DNA of 64,000 nt, taken from positions 3,162,001 through 3,226,000 of the forward strand of contig NZ_CP139348.1 in the NCBI RefSeq assembly GCF_038561965.1, read 5' to 3'. Numbering within the stretch: position 1 is the first letter of the stretch; each line of letters opens with the position of its first letter. Both the position numbers and the translations under genes were made by a program. The stretch is from Stutzerimonas stutzeri. Its GTDB lineage: Bacteria; Pseudomonadota; Gammaproteobacteria; Pseudomonadales; Pseudomonadaceae. This document shows, piece by piece, positions 44,172-53,441 of the stretch. The notes beneath the pieces are model-generated. The model worked only from the letters and a program-made list of their open reading frames with translations. It was not told where the DNA came from and ran no database searches.

Positions 44172-44408
44172 TCAGTGCTCGTGCATGCGCACGTTCAGCT
44201 CGTCGACGATGGGCGCCCACTCCGCATCCTCGATCCATTCATCGCGCAGCAACGAGCGCTGCGACTCGTTCCAGAACGGCGCATCGGCCAGCCGCACGTC
44301 TTCCGGCAAGCGGCCATTCTTGGCGATGAACGCATCGATACTCGCCGGATCCGACTCCAGGCCAAGTTGATCGAACAGCGTACCGAGATTTTTGTTGGGC
44401 AATTCCAT
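44172..44408 (-). CDS. DUF2789 family protein
   Basis: A 78-residue protein starting MELPNKNLGTLFDQLGLESD and continuing with FIAKNGRLPEDVRLADAPFW and a Trp-containing acidic C-terminus. This matches the DUF2789 family, common in Pseudomonas and of unknown function. RBS AGGAGAACACT precedes the ATG. An in-frame upstream extension to 44828 exists but lacks family sequence and a ribosome-binding site. Confidence 0.8.
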   Translation of the reverse strand: MELPNKNLGTLFDQLGLESDPASIDAFIAKNGRLPEDVRLADAPFWNESQRSLLRDEWIEDAEWAPIVDELNVRMHEH

Positions 44409-44538
44409 AGTGTTCTCCTGGGGCTCGTTAACAGGCCGAAAGGCGCACCGGGCGCGTTCCGCTACTTGTCTATTCAGAGGCCCTATGGCTGGGTACAGTT
44501 CCGCCTGGACCCAGGACCAATCCCGGAGGGACATCTGC

Positions 44539-45471
44539 ATGGACATACTGCTCTGCGGTAGCTTCGACGATGACGAGCGCGACGCCTGGCTCGCACAATT
44601 GCAGGACGCCCTGGCCGATGCCCGCTGGCACCTGACCGTAACGCCGGCAAACGCCGAGCGAATTACTGCAGCGGTGGTCGCCAACCCGCCGCCCGGCTCG
44701 TTGCAAGGGCTGCCCAATCTGCGCCTGATCCAGTCGTTGTGGGCCGGCGTGGATCGCCTGCTGAACGACTCGAGTCTTCCTGATGTGCCGGTGGCGCGCA
44801 TGGTTGATCCGGCCATGAGTGCGGCCATGGCTGAAACCGCGCTGTGGGCGACGCTCTCGCTGCACCGGCACTTCTACGCCTACGCCCGGCAACAGCGCAC
44901 CTGTGAGTGGCGGCAACTGCCGCAACGGCGTGCCGATGAAATTCAGGTCACGCTGCTCGGTACGGGTCAGATGGGCCGCGTCTGCGCCATGCGCCTGCTC
45001 GCCTTAGGCTATCGGGTGACTGGCTGGAACCTGCGCGGCGGCACACTGGAAGGCCTTTCGCTCGAACACGGGATGGATGCACTCTGGCCCCTGCTGGCCC
45101 GCAGTGACATCGTCATCAACCTGCTGCCGTTGACCGCACAGACCAGCGATCTGCTGAACCGGCGCTTCTTCGACGCTCTGCTTCCCGGCGCCGGGCTGAT
45201 AAACCTCGCGCGCGGAGGCCACGTAGTCGAGGCCGATCTGCTCGATGCGCTGGAGCGTGGCCAGGTCGGGCACGCCGTACTCGACGTATTTCGCTGTGAG
45301 CCTCTGCCGGCAGACGATCCGCTCTGGAGCCATCCGCGAGTGACTGTGCTGCCGCACGTGGCTGCTGCAACGGACATGCGCAGTGCCGCGCGGGTCGTCG
45401 TGCACAACCTGCGAGCGCTGCAGGATGGCCAGCCGCTGAGCGATCTGGTGGAGCGCAGCCGCGGTTACTAG
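44539..45471 (+). CDS. D-2-hydroxyacid dehydrogenase, glyoxylate/hydroxypyruvate reductase A type
   Basis: A 310-residue NAD(P)-dependent reductase of the GhrA class. The nucleotide motif is LLGTGQMGRVCAMRL near 140; the catalytic Arg is in INLARGGHVVEADLLDAL near 228; the catalytic Glu and His lie in FRCEPLPADDPLW near 253 and VTVLPHVAAAT near 272. It would reduce glyoxylate or hydroxypyruvate. GGAGGGA precedes the ATG at 44539. It converges on the ammonium transporter. Confidence 0.85.
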   Translation: MDILLCGSFDDDERDAWLAQLQDALADARWHLTVTPANAERITAAVVANPPPGSLQGLPNLRLIQSLWAGVDRLLNDSSLPDVPVARMVDPAMSAAMAETALWATLSLHRHFYAYARQQRTCEWRQLPQRRADEIQVTLLGTGQMGRVCAMRLLALGYRVTGWNLRGGTLEGLSLEHGMDALWPLLARSDIVINLLPLTAQTSDLLNRRFFDALLPGAGLINLARGGHVVEADLLDALERGQVGHAVLDVFRCEPLPADDPLWSHPRVTVLPHVAAATDMRSAARVVVHNLRALQDGQPLSDLVERSRGY

Positions 45472-45505
45472 GGCGCGGCTGCGGCAACAGGCGAGCTCGA
45501 GCGCC

Positions 45506-46714
45506 TCAATCCTGGCTCAGGGCGCCGATCCGGTGAATGGAGAGATCCGCGCCGTTGAACTCCTCTTCCTGGCTCAGGCGAATACCTGTGGTCAGCTTGA
45601 GCAAGCCGTAGACGCCGAAGCCACCCAGCAACGCCACCAGCATGCCCAGGCCGCTGCCGATCACCTGGCTGATCAGGCTCACGCCACCCAGTCCGCCGAG
45701 TGCCGCCTGACCGAAGATTCCACAAGCCACCCCGCCCCAAACGCCACACAGGCCGTGCAGTGGCCACACACCCAGCACATCGTCGATCTTCCAGCGGTTC
45801 TGCGTGGCGGTGAATGCCCAAACGAACAGCGCCCCGGCGATAGCACCGGTAGCCAGCGCACCGACTGGATGCATAAGGTCGGAGCCGGCACAGATCGCCA
45901 CCAGGCCGGCCAGCGGGCCGTTGTGCAGGAAGCCCGGGTCGTTGCGCCCAGCCAGCCATGCAGCGGCGGTTCCCCCGACCATCGCCATCAGCGAGTTGAC
46001 GGCTACCAGCCCACTAATGCCTTCGATGGATTGCGCGCTCATCACGTTGAAGCCGAACCAGCCGACGATGAGAATCCACGATCCCAGCGCCAGAAACGGA
46101 ATATTCGACGGCGCGAAAGCCACCAACCTGCCGTCCCGATAACGACCGTTGCGCCGTCCGAGCAGAACCACCGCTCCAAATGCCAGCCACCCGCCCATCG
46201 CGTGCACCACTACGGAGCCCGCGAAGTCATGGAAGGATGCACCGAACTGGTGCTCGAGCCAGGTCTGGACGCCGAAATTGCCGTTCCAGATCAGCCCTTC
46301 GAAGAACGGATAGACGAACGCGACGATCAGCAGCGTTGCACACAGCTGCGGACCGAATCGCGCACGTTCGGCAATGCCGCCGGAAATGATCGCAGGGATG
46401 GCCGCAGCGAACGTCAGCAGAAAGAAGAACTTCACCAGCGCGTAGCCGTGATCCAACACCAGCTGATCCGCTGGCTGCATGAAGGTCACGCCATAGGCGA
46501 CCCAGTAGCCAATGAAGAAGTACGCCAGGGTGGAGACGGCGAAATCGGTGATGATTTTCGACAGGGCATTGACCTGATTTTTCAGGCGTACCGTGCCGAC
46601 TTCCAGAAAGGCGAAGCCGGCATGCATGGCCAGCACCATCACCGCACCAATCAGTATGAACAGGGTATTCGAGCCGTGAACCAGGGTTTGCACGGCACTG
46701 TCGAGGTTTTCCAT
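45506..46714 (-). CDS. Ammonium transporter, Amt family
   Basis: A 402-residue 11-span Amt channel. Seen: LFILIGAVMVLAMHAGFAFLEVG near 19-41, GSVVVHAMGGWLAFGAVVLLG near 160-182, and WPLHGLCGVWGGVACGIFG near 311-329, the last two holding the twin-His pore residues. It conducts NH4+/NH3 into the cell. No glnK lies beside it, and there is no signal peptide; in this it differs from AmtB of the glnK-amtB pair, so it is probably a second Amt. It is followed by a convergent GhrA-like gene. Confidence 0.9.
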   Translation of the reverse strand: MENLDSAVQTLVHGSNTLFILIGAVMVLAMHAGFAFLEVGTVRLKNQVNALSKIITDFAVSTLAYFFIGYWVAYGVTFMQPADQLVLDHGYALVKFFFLLTFAAAIPAIISGGIAERARFGPQLCATLLIVAFVYPFFEGLIWNGNFGVQTWLEHQFGASFHDFAGSVVVHAMGGWLAFGAVVLLGRRNGRYRDGRLVAFAPSNIPFLALGSWILIVGWFGFNVMSAQSIEGISGLVAVNSLMAMVGGTAAAWLAGRNDPGFLHNGPLAGLVAICAGSDLMHPVGALATGAIAGALFVWAFTATQNRWKIDDVLGVWPLHGLCGVWGGVACGIFGQAALGGLGGVSLISQVIGSGLGMLVALLGGFGVYGLLKLTTGIRLSQEEEFNGADLSIHRIGALSQD

Positions 46715-46993
46715 GAGTGACTACAGCCTCAGCGGACACTACGCACCAAAACGGTAACCACGGCCAAACGCACGCACCGAGATGCGTCACTGCGCCAGGA
46801 GCTATTACCGTAACCTGCAGCCGGGGATCGCTTCGAGCCAACAATCGAAGCACCATGAAACCTTTGATATCAATAGGTTATGGAAAATACCGGGGTTCCG
46901 TCGTGCGCCATTAAGGCGCTTGCACGGCGACTGCTGCACCAAGGAGTAGCAATGCCCGTACCAAGCGCAGCGGCGGGCGTCGCGCTGCGTCAG

Positions 46994-48490
46994 TCAGAGC
47001 GCCGAGAGCGCGCGGTATTCGTCTTGGGCCAGCTGGTCGGTCATGCCGCTGATGTAGTCCTGAAGCATCCGGTTGCGGTAGTAGAACTCCCACAGAGGGC
47101 GGTCGGCCGCGTCCTCGGCATGCGCCTTGAGCGCTTCGTGATAAGCCTTGACCAGCTGATTGGGCAGGCGCCGTGCAAGCATCTGCAGATGGGGCTCGCT
47201 GCGACAGCCACCCAGGGTGAGCGCTTCGAACACCGGCGCCGGCGCGCGCAGCAGCGGCGCATAGAACTCCAGCAGGCCCTGAAGGATGCGATAGCCTTGC
47301 AACTGCAAGGTTTCAACCTCGCGGTGGCAGAACACCTTGTCCATCGCCACGTCCTTGAAGGTCTGCACGATGGCATTCGGCAGGCTGTCGTCCTCCAGCA
47401 GCGCCCGGTCCAGGGTGCCGTGGTATACAGCCTCGATGTTGTCGACGAACTGCCGAGCGGCGTGCTGCACCAGTGGGTGGATCAGGCTCACACGCAGCCA
47501 GATGAAGAACTCGCCGGCCTTGTTGATCGGCTCCTTGTGCGCACGCTCCAGCGCATAATTGACCATGCTGCGGAAGCTGCGCTCCGGTCCCGGTACCGGC
47601 GCATCCACAGAACCATGCAGGGCAAACTTGTCCAGCAGCAGCTGCGCCAGCTGCTCGATGCTGAAGATGCCCTTCTCCACCGAGTCTTCGATATCAGCCA
47701 GGCAGTAGGCGATGTCGTCGGCGGCTTCCATCACATAAGCCAGCGGATGGCGGGTGCACGGCTGCATGTCCAGCGTGGCCTGCAAGGTACGTACGAAGGG
47801 TTCCTCGGACAGGTAGAAGCCGGGCTTTTTCAGCAGGTAAGCGCCGGGCTTGCCCTTCGCCGGCTTGGCCTGGTAGGCGGGACGGACGTATTTGAGCAGG
47901 CCGGCGGTCTGCGTATAGGTCAGGTTCAACCGCTGTAGCGAGACAACCAGTCGAATCGCCTGGGCGTTGCCTTCGAAATGCTTGAGATCGACCAGCATCC
48001 GCTTGCGCAGTTCGGCATCGCCCTGCCCCGGCGTCACGGCGGCAGTGAACAGCGCATCGAGATGGCGCTCGAACCACTCTCCGATGGCGTACTCGCCGAA
48101 ATGGCCGAACGGCGGGTTACCGATGTCATGCATCAGGCAGGTCATCTCTACCAGGCTCTGCAGCGCAGGCTCGAGCCCGTCCAAGCCGAACTCGCCAGCC
48201 CTGTCGCCAAGCTGCTTGTAGAGCGTGCGGACGATGAAACGCCCAGTCTGCTGCACTTCCAGCGAGTGTGTCAGACGGCTGCGCACTGCCGCATTGCGCT
48301 CCAGCGGAAAGACCTGGGTCTTCTGCTGCAAACGACGCACCGCGGCCGAGTTGATGATCCGCCCGCGATCGCTTTCCAGCTGATCGAGCACTGCAACCAG
48401 GTCGCCATCACTGGCTCTGAGGCCCGCCTCTGCCTTGCCGTAGGGACGTTGGCGGGAGATCTTGTGCTTGAAATTCACGGAAACCGGCAT
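46994..48490 (-). CDS. dgt: Deoxyguanosinetriphosphate triphosphohydrolase (dGTPase)
   Basis: A 498-residue HD-domain nucleotidase. The HD metal motif is spread over RSRLTHSLEVQQTGR near 60-75, MTCLMHDIGNPPFGHFGEYA near 108-126, and MEAADDIAYCLADIED near 250-265. The length fits the E. coli type-1 dGTPase, which releases deoxyguanosine and triphosphate from dGTP. dGTPases can also limit phage replication. The ATG at 48490 (MPVSVNFKHKI) is chosen over an upstream in-frame codon giving an unrelated leader. Confidence 0.88.
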   Translation of the reverse strand: MPVSVNFKHKISRQRPYGKAEAGLRASDGDLVAVLDQLESDRGRIINSAAVRRLQQKTQVFPLERNAAVRSRLTHSLEVQQTGRFIVRTLYKQLGDRAGEFGLDGLEPALQSLVEMTCLMHDIGNPPFGHFGEYAIGEWFERHLDALFTAAVTPGQGDAELRKRMLVDLKHFEGNAQAIRLVVSLQRLNLTYTQTAGLLKYVRPAYQAKPAKGKPGAYLLKKPGFYLSEEPFVRTLQATLDMQPCTRHPLAYVMEAADDIAYCLADIEDSVEKGIFSIEQLAQLLLDKFALHGSVDAPVPGPERSFRSMVNYALERAHKEPINKAGEFFIWLRVSLIHPLVQHAARQFVDNIEAVYHGTLDRALLEDDSLPNAIVQTFKDVAMDKVFCHREVETLQLQGYRILQGLLEFYAPLLRAPAPVFEALTLGGCRSEPHLQMLARRLPNQLVKAYHEALKAHAEDAADRPLWEFYYRNRMLQDYISGMTDQLAQDEYRALSAL

Positions 48491-48594
48491 GCATCGTTCT
48501 CGTGGCGAAAAATAAGCCATCGAGCCTAACGCGAGCGTTCCGGGTTTACCATCGCCGCACCTTTCATGGCCAGCTACCGCAACGGAGACGATTC

Positions 48595-48792
48595 GTGAGC
48601 CGAGCAGATTTCCACCAGAACAACGCCGAGCGCGCCCGTACCGAAGCCCAGCGGCTGCTCGACCCGCGCGAGGCAATGGGTTCGCGCTGGTTGCCTTGGG
48701 TCGCCACTGAGCTGTATCGCCTCAGCCCGCCCGAATACACTGCAATGGTGCGTCGCGAGCTGGAGCAGCTCAATCAGGCGCAGCAGCCTTGA
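48595..48792 (+). CDS. Conserved small protein, 65 residues
   Basis: A GTG-start ORF (ribosome-binding site GGAGACG) encodes a helical protein, SRADFHQNNAERARTEAQRL followed by a Trp/Pro segment (MGSRWLPWVATELYRLSPPEY) and an amphipathic C-terminus. Its stop overlaps the TTG start of the MOSC gene by 4 bases (TTGA), so the two are translationally coupled. No domain recognised. Confidence 0.6.
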   Translation: MSRADFHQNNAERARTEAQRLLDPREAMGSRWLPWVATELYRLSPPEYTAMVRRELEQLNQAQQP

Positions 48793-49502
48793 ACGAAAGC
48801 CTGGCGGCCACCGCGCCGCAAATCTGGGCGGTCAGCGGCCCGCTGCTGTGCGAGCGATTCTCGCCCCTGCCCGGCAGCAGCAAGGCTACCGCCATGGACA
48901 AGCATGCGTCCGCAGGTCCGCTCTGGCTGGGCATGGCCGGCTTGCAGGGCGACCGGGTTGCGGACCAGCGCTTTCACGGTGGCCCCGAGCGCACGCTCTG
49001 CCATTACCCGACGCAGCATTACGTCTACTGGGCGCAGCGCTTTGCGCAGCTGCGTACGCGGCTTGGCCTCGGTGCCTTCGGCGAGAACCTGGGTAGCGAA
49101 CAGCTGGATGAGGCTCAGGTGTGCATCGGTGACCGGCTGCGCTGGGGCGGCGCGCTAATAGAGGTCAGCCAGCCACGCTCGCCCTGCATCAGACTGGACA
49201 GCCGCCACGGCGTCCGTGGCCTGGCACGCGAGCTGTCAGCAAGCGGCCGCATCGGCTGGCTCTACCGGACCATCGAGGAAGGCCACGTGCGGCCGGGCGA
49301 TGCGCTGCAACTGCTCGAGCGCCCGCACCCTGGCGTCAGCGTTACGCATCTCTGGCGCTGCTTTCTCGATCCAGGTCTGGCCGACGAAACACTGCTGCAA
49401 CTGGCCGAGCTGCCACGTCTTGCCACGCATTATCGGGCGATCTTCCGCCAACGCTACGACGCCCGTCGCGGTCACCGGGACCAGCGCGACCTGTTCGACT
49501 GA
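48789..49502 (+). CDS. MOSC-domain protein, YiiM-like
   Basis: A 237-residue MOSC-domain protein (GLQGDRVADQRFHGGPERTL near 51-70; GAFGENLGSEQ near 96; SQPRSPCIRLD near 128 with the conserved Cys). YiiM-type MOSC proteins handle molybdenum cofactor or reduce N-hydroxylated bases such as 6-hydroxylaminopurine. Its start is a TTG coupled to the preceding small gene (TTGA overlap). The C-terminus is the 3-alpha type tail. Soluble. Confidence 0.8.
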   Translation: MNESLAATAPQIWAVSGPLLCERFSPLPGSSKATAMDKHASAGPLWLGMAGLQGDRVADQRFHGGPERTLCHYPTQHYVYWAQRFAQLRTRLGLGAFGENLGSEQLDEAQVCIGDRLRWGGALIEVSQPRSPCIRLDSRHGVRGLARELSASGRIGWLYRTIEEGHVRPGDALQLLERPHPGVSVTHLWRCFLDPGLADETLLQLAELPRLATHYRAIFRQRYDARRGHRDQRDLFD

Positions 49503-49667
49503 GCCCCTCGCAAAGCATTGCGTGCAAAGCAGCGCAGCGCTGCCATACTGCAGCGGTCATGGAAGACACCGGACCTGCCCAGGTACCAGCGCAGAGCGCT
49601 TGTGCCGCCAGCCGCGAGGTCTGCATAGATCAGGAACTGTCCAGCCACGCAATCAGAGGTGAACACC

Positions 49668-49802
49668 ATGAGCAAGGGAATGGACGCGAAGAAGGACGGC
49701 AAGAAAAAGCCGTTGAAAACCGCACAAGAGAAACGCATGGCCAAGCGCGACAAGAAAGGTGGCTCCACCACTCTGCTCGGCACCCACGCTGCCACGCACT
49801 GA
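49668..49802 (+). CDS. Lys-rich small protein, 44 residues
   Basis: An ATG-start ORF with AGAGGTGAAC upstream encodes a very basic peptide beginning MSKGMDAKKDGKKKPLKTAQ and ending STTLLGTHAATH, with about 12 Lys. The composition suits RNA or ribosome association and recalls small conserved Pseudomonas proteins, but no function is established. It lies in the 340-base gap between the MOSC gene and EamA. Confidence 0.6.
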   Translation: MSKGMDAKKDGKKKPLKTAQEKRMAKRDKKGGSTTLLGTHAATH

Positions 49803-49840
49803 AGCAATCGACCGCTACGCCCGGCCCGACGCCGGGCGTC

Positions 49841-50725
49841 TCAGGCTCTGACCAGACGCAAGCGACCGACGACCCAGCTACCGCAGACGTTCACCGCCAG
49901 CCCGAGCATCACCAGCAACGCCCCTCCCAGCTGCAGCGATCCCAAACGCTCCCCCAATAGCACGCTGGCCGAGCTCAGGCCGACCACCGGCACCAGCAGC
50001 GAGAACGGCGCCACCTGACTCGCCGGATACCGCGAGAGCAGGCGACTCCATAGCCCGTAACCGAGAATCGTCGCACCAAAGGCCAGGTAGACGAGCACCA
50101 GAATCGTTTGCCAACCAATGCCCCGCAATGCCGTCTCGATCACGTGCGGCCCTTCCAGCCATAGCGACAGCGCCAGAAACGGCAATGGCGGCACCAGACT
50201 GCCCCAAACCACCAGGCCGACCAGATTCACCTTGCCGACCTTGCGCGTGACGATATTGCCCAGCGCCCACATGGACGCTGCACAGATGGTCAGCACGAAC
50301 CCGCTCAGGGTCATGCCCAACCCGCTCTGCGCACCGATCAGCGCCAGGCCACAGGCCGCTATGACCAGGCCCAGCAGATTGGCTGGGCGTATCCGCTCGC
50401 CGAGAAACATTGCCGCGAAGAACAAGGTGAAAAACGCCTGCGACTGCAGCACCAGCGAAGCCAGCCCCGCCGGCATGCCGTGCTTCATGGCAGTGAACAG
50501 AAAAGCGAATTGCCCGAGCGAAATGGTCAGCCCATAGGCCAGCATCCAGCGCAACGGCACCTGCGGCCGCTTGATGAAGAACACCGCAGGCACGGCTGCC
50601 AGCATGAAACGCAGCGCCCCGAGCAGCATCGGCGGCACATCGTGCAGGCCGACCATGATCACCACGAAGTTCATGCCCCAGACAATGATGACGACCAGCG
50701 CGAGCAACAGATCCCGAGGCGACAT
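49841..50725 (-). CDS. eamA: EamA-family transporter, O-acetylserine/cysteine exporter type
   Basis: A 294-residue ten-span DMT-family protein. The N-terminus (LLALVVIIVWGMNFVVIMVG) and internal stretches (YGLTISLGQFAFLFTAMKHG; GMPAGLASLVLQSQAFFTL; VAPFSLLVPVVGL) line up closely with E. coli EamA (YdeD), which exports O-acetylserine and cysteine. The symbol reflects that resemblance; substrate is inferred. No start alternative nearby is better than ATG 50725. Confidence 0.8.
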   Translation of the reverse strand: MSPRDLLLALVVIIVWGMNFVVIMVGLHDVPPMLLGALRFMLAAVPAVFFIKRPQVPLRWMLAYGLTISLGQFAFLFTAMKHGMPAGLASLVLQSQAFFTLFFAAMFLGERIRPANLLGLVIAACGLALIGAQSGLGMTLSGFVLTICAASMWALGNIVTRKVGKVNLVGLVVWGSLVPPLPFLALSLWLEGPHVIETALRGIGWQTILVLVYLAFGATILGYGLWSRLLSRYPASQVAPFSLLVPVVGLSSASVLLGERLGSLQLGGALLVMLGLAVNVCGSWVVGRLRLVRA

Positions 50726-50937
50726 GGCGACGCACCTTATTACCTAAAACAGCATTAAAGACGCCGCTTCCGACTAACGCTCCATACAGTGACTGCCGAA
50801 TTGAGCGGCACAGTGCCGGCCAACCGCCTATCGCCCCGAACGGACACCGATGCCAGGCTCGACCGCCACCGGCGACGAAACCCGTACGGACGCTATAGAA
50901 TCCGCGCCTGACTTCATCACTTCAGACGGGGACGAGC

Positions 50938-51636
50938 ATGGGCGCACAGTGGAAAGCGAAGCATAAGGAAGCGGCGGCGAACGCCAAGGGCAGGATCTTC
51001 GGCAAACTGTCGAAGGAAATCATGATCGCAGCCCGCAGCGGCGCCGACCCTGACATGAATCCGCGCCTGCGCCTGGTCGTCGAACAGGCCAAGAAAGCTT
51101 CGATGCCCAAGGACACCCTCGAGCGCGCCATCAAGAAAGGCGCCGGCCTCAGCGGTGAGGTGGTTCATTACGAACGCACCCTTTACGAGGGTTTTGCGCC
51201 GCATCAGGTTCCGCTGATCGTCGAATGCCTGACCGATAACGTGAACCGCACCGTCGCCGAGATCCGCGTGCTGTTCCGCAAGGGCCAGCTGGGCTCTTCC
51301 GGTTCGGTAACCTGGGACTTCGACCACGTCGGCATGATCGAGGCCGCTCCACAGGGCGATGCCGACGCCGAAATGGCCGCCATCGAGGCCGGTGCCCAGG
51401 ATTTCGAAGCGGCAGATGAAGGCGCCACGCTGTTCATCACCGAACCGACTGACCTCGACGCCGTCTGCAAGGCCCTGCCGGAGTTCGGTTTTACCGTGCA
51501 GTCGGCGCAACTGGGCTACCGTCCGAAGAACCCGGTCAGCCTGTCCGGTGCGGAGCTTGAGGAAGTCGAAGCCTTCCTCGAGGCCATCGATGCCCATGAC
51601 GATGTGCAGAACGTCTATGTCGGCTTGGCCGGCTGA
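50938..51636 (+). CDS. YebC/PmpR-family DNA-binding regulator
   Basis: A 232-residue YebC-type protein starting MGAQWKAKHKEAAANAKGRI, with the family block SGADPDMNPRLRLVVEQAKK near 35 and KDTLERAIKKGAG near 60. The variant N-terminus (MGAQWKAKHKEAA rather than MAGHSKWANI) is that of the YeeN-like subgroup. YebC proteins act as transcription or translation regulators. RBS GACGGGGACGAGC. Confidence 0.85.
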   Translation: MGAQWKAKHKEAAANAKGRIFGKLSKEIMIAARSGADPDMNPRLRLVVEQAKKASMPKDTLERAIKKGAGLSGEVVHYERTLYEGFAPHQVPLIVECLTDNVNRTVAEIRVLFRKGQLGSSGSVTWDFDHVGMIEAAPQGDADAEMAAIEAGAQDFEAADEGATLFITEPTDLDAVCKALPEFGFTVQSAQLGYRPKNPVSLSGAELEEVEAFLEAIDAHDDVQNVYVGLAG

Positions 51637-51736
51637 CCGCCATCGGCTTAACTAAGGACAGCTCCCGTCCTGCTCGTGATAACGAGCACACGGGAACGGC
51701 CCCCAGAAGAACAACGTAATCCGGCGAGCATTGACG

Positions 51737-52081
51737 ATGAGTACCAGCAAACCCGCCACGCCCTACAGCCAGCGCGAGCAGGGCTATCGGGAAAAAGCCC
51801 TGAAGATGTACCCGTGGGTCTGTGGGCGTTGCGCCCGTGAGTTTTCCGGCAAGCGCCTGAGTGAACTGACGGTCCACCACAAGGACCACAATCACGACAA
51901 CAACCCCGAGGATGGCTCCAACTGGGAGCTGCTCTGTCTGTATTGCCACGACAACGAACACTCTCGTTACACCGACAACCAGTACCACGCCGAGGCCCGC
52001 CCTGGCAGCGATCTTGGCCCGAAGGAAACCTTCAAGGCCTTCGCCAATCTGGCTGACTTGCTCAAGAGCAAACCGGACTGA
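51737..52081 (+). CDS. YajD-like HNH nuclease family protein
   Basis: A 114-residue protein with an HNH core: MYPWVCGRCAREFSGKRL (first CxxC near 30), LTVHHKDHNHDNNPEDGSNWELL (the HH and N residues), and CLYCHDNEHSRY (second CxxC). This is the YajD pattern, a small conserved HNH-type protein of unknown biological role. The ATG at 51737 is chosen over TTG 51731. It is unlikely to be a phage gene, since its neighbours are housekeeping. Confidence 0.85.
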   Translation: MSTSKPATPYSQREQGYREKALKMYPWVCGRCAREFSGKRLSELTVHHKDHNHDNNPEDGSNWELLCLYCHDNEHSRYTDNQYHAEARPGSDLGPKETFKAFANLADLLKSKPD

Positions 52082-52104
52082 TTGACCAGGGCTGGCGTGT
52101 CAGC

Positions 52105-52536
52105 TTATTTGACCAGCAGAACCGGGACCGCCACTTCATGGATCACCCGGTTCGCCACCGAGCCCAGTAGCAGCCCGGTAAAGCTGCCCAGGCCGCGGGT
52201 CCCCATCACTACCGTGTCGCAGCCCAGGCGCTTGACCGCATCGGCGACCTGCTCAGCGACGTTGCCCATGAGCGCGTGGGTCTCGCAGCTCAGGCCAGCG
52301 GCCTGAAGCACGGCAGCCGCCTCGTCGAGAACGGTACGTCCCTTGGCAATGATGCTTTTGTTGAGCTCGTCGTACATCGCCGCGGTGAAATATTCGCCGT
52401 AGATGACCGGCTCATGCTGGACATTGACCACATGCACCTGCGGCACCAGGCCCGTGTCCCGCGCCAGATCGACAATATATTGCAAGGCGCGTTTGGCGTT
52501 GTCTGAACCATCGTATGCAACCAGAAGCCTGCGCAT
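52105..52536 (-). CDS. Universal stress protein (UspA family)
   Basis: A 143-residue Usp-type protein with start MRRLLVAYDGSDNAKRALQY and the ATP-binding stretch VVMGTRGLGSFTGLLLGSVANRVIHEV (GxRGxGxxxxxxxGSxxxxV) near 110-137. It is a single-domain ATP-binding Usp, normal in length. It is convergent with the HNH gene and divergent from the globin. Confidence 0.88.
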   Translation of the reverse strand: MRRLLVAYDGSDNAKRALQYIVDLARDTGLVPQVHVVNVQHEPVIYGEYFTAAMYDELNKSIIAKGRTVLDEAAAVLQAAGLSCETHALMGNVAEQVADAVKRLGCDTVVMGTRGLGSFTGLLLGSVANRVIHEVAVPVLLVK

Positions 52537-52671
52537 TTGCTGTCTCCGCTGTTGTGTGGAATCTCAGCTTAGACCAGCTGCCGCTGCGCTGTTGTCGCTA
52601 CTTGCACTTGTTTTGATCTGGCACAAGCGCGCATCATCGCGCGCCTCTTCAACGAGCCAGAGACAAGCCTG

Positions 52672-53112
52672 ATGAGCCTCGGTCAAGGTCCCGCATTCGG
52701 CGTCGGTGACGCCTCGTTCCAGGCCGCCGGTGGCGAGCCTGGCCTGCAACGACTGGTCGCTGATTTCTATCGGGTAATGGAACAGGCGCCACAAGCGGCG
52801 AATGTTCGCGCCATGTATCCGCATGATCTGAGCGAAGCCCATGATCGCCTCGCGAGCTTTCTCTGCGGCTGGCTCGGAGGCCCGAAGCGCTACGCCGAAA
52901 AGTACGGTGGCATCAGCATTCCGCAGTTCCATACACGCTGGCAGGTTGGCGAAGCCGAGCGGGACGCCTGGCTGTTCTGCATGGAGCAGGCCATCGCCCG
53001 TCAGCCATACACTCTGGCGTTCGCCGAATACCTGCTGCGCCAACTGCGCGTCCCGGCCGAGCGCATCCGCCAGGTTCAAGCGGTTTGCCCGGCACGTCCC
53101 GGCCAGCACTGA
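52672..53112 (+). CDS. Group II truncated haemoglobin
   Basis: A 146-residue 2/2 globin. Seen: VADFYRVMEQAPQAANVRAMYP near 29-50, LASFLCGWLGGPKRYAEKYG near 60-80, and the proximal His in FHTRWQVGEAERDAWLFCME near 87-106, with Trp at the G8 place. Such globins bind O2/NO, often in stress defence. It lies upstream of the HAM1-SIR2 pair in the same direction, separated by 330 bases, and is not likely to be part of that unit. Confidence 0.88.
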   Translation: MSLGQGPAFGVGDASFQAAGGEPGLQRLVADFYRVMEQAPQAANVRAMYPHDLSEAHDRLASFLCGWLGGPKRYAEKYGGISIPQFHTRWQVGEAERDAWLFCMEQAIARQPYTLAFAEYLLRQLRVPAERIRQVQAVCPARPGQH

Positions 53113-53441
53113 GCGACAGCATTCATCCTCGCGAGCGTCACCACGCGGTAGGGCCATCTAGCACGCCGAATGGCGAATGGGCCAGCGCTGGCTCGGTCAC
53201 CCGGCGCAGCGCCGGTTGACCTGACGTAGCCGTAGCGCCCTCCAGCGACACGCCGGCCTTCGGGTCTCCAGCCCGACCCTCGAACCCGTGATGCGGGTGC
53301 AGCGGCCGGCGACATGTCAGGCGGCTTTGCTTCTTGTCACTCATCAAAAGGCGAACCGAGCCGCACACCTCGCGTCATACAGACATGGCAGCGGTCATCG
53401 CGGCAGTACCAGCCGCCGAACAACCGGAGTTGGTTCGTCTC
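53113..53441. other. Intergenic region before the HAM1-SIR2 pair, no gene seen
   Basis: About 330 bases between the globin stop and the chosen HAM1-like start. An ATG in frame at 53384 would add 19 residues to the HAM1 protein but lacks a ribosome-binding site and family sequence. Frames on both strands show no domain. It should hold the promoter of the pair. Confidence 0.4.

Noticed and set aside
45533..46720. 395-codon plus-strand frame opposite the ammonium transporter
   Set aside because: Antisense shadow; His/Gln/Arg-rich and without any domain, whereas the minus strand encodes a complete Amt.
46780..46830. Possible sigma-54 promoter before the ammonium transporter (TGGCGC-AGTGA-CGCA on minus)
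   Set aside because: The GG-to-GC spacing is 9 bases, not the required 10, and the -12 box is poor.
46994..48490. dGTPase as a dedicated anti-phage gene
   Set aside because: Some dGTPases act in defence, but this one has the length and motifs of the housekeeping E. coli type and no defence neighbours, so no special role is claimed.
51737..52081. HNH protein as a phage or mobile-element nuclease
   Set aside because: Sequence and size fit the conserved chromosomal YajD family; no mobile genes surround it.
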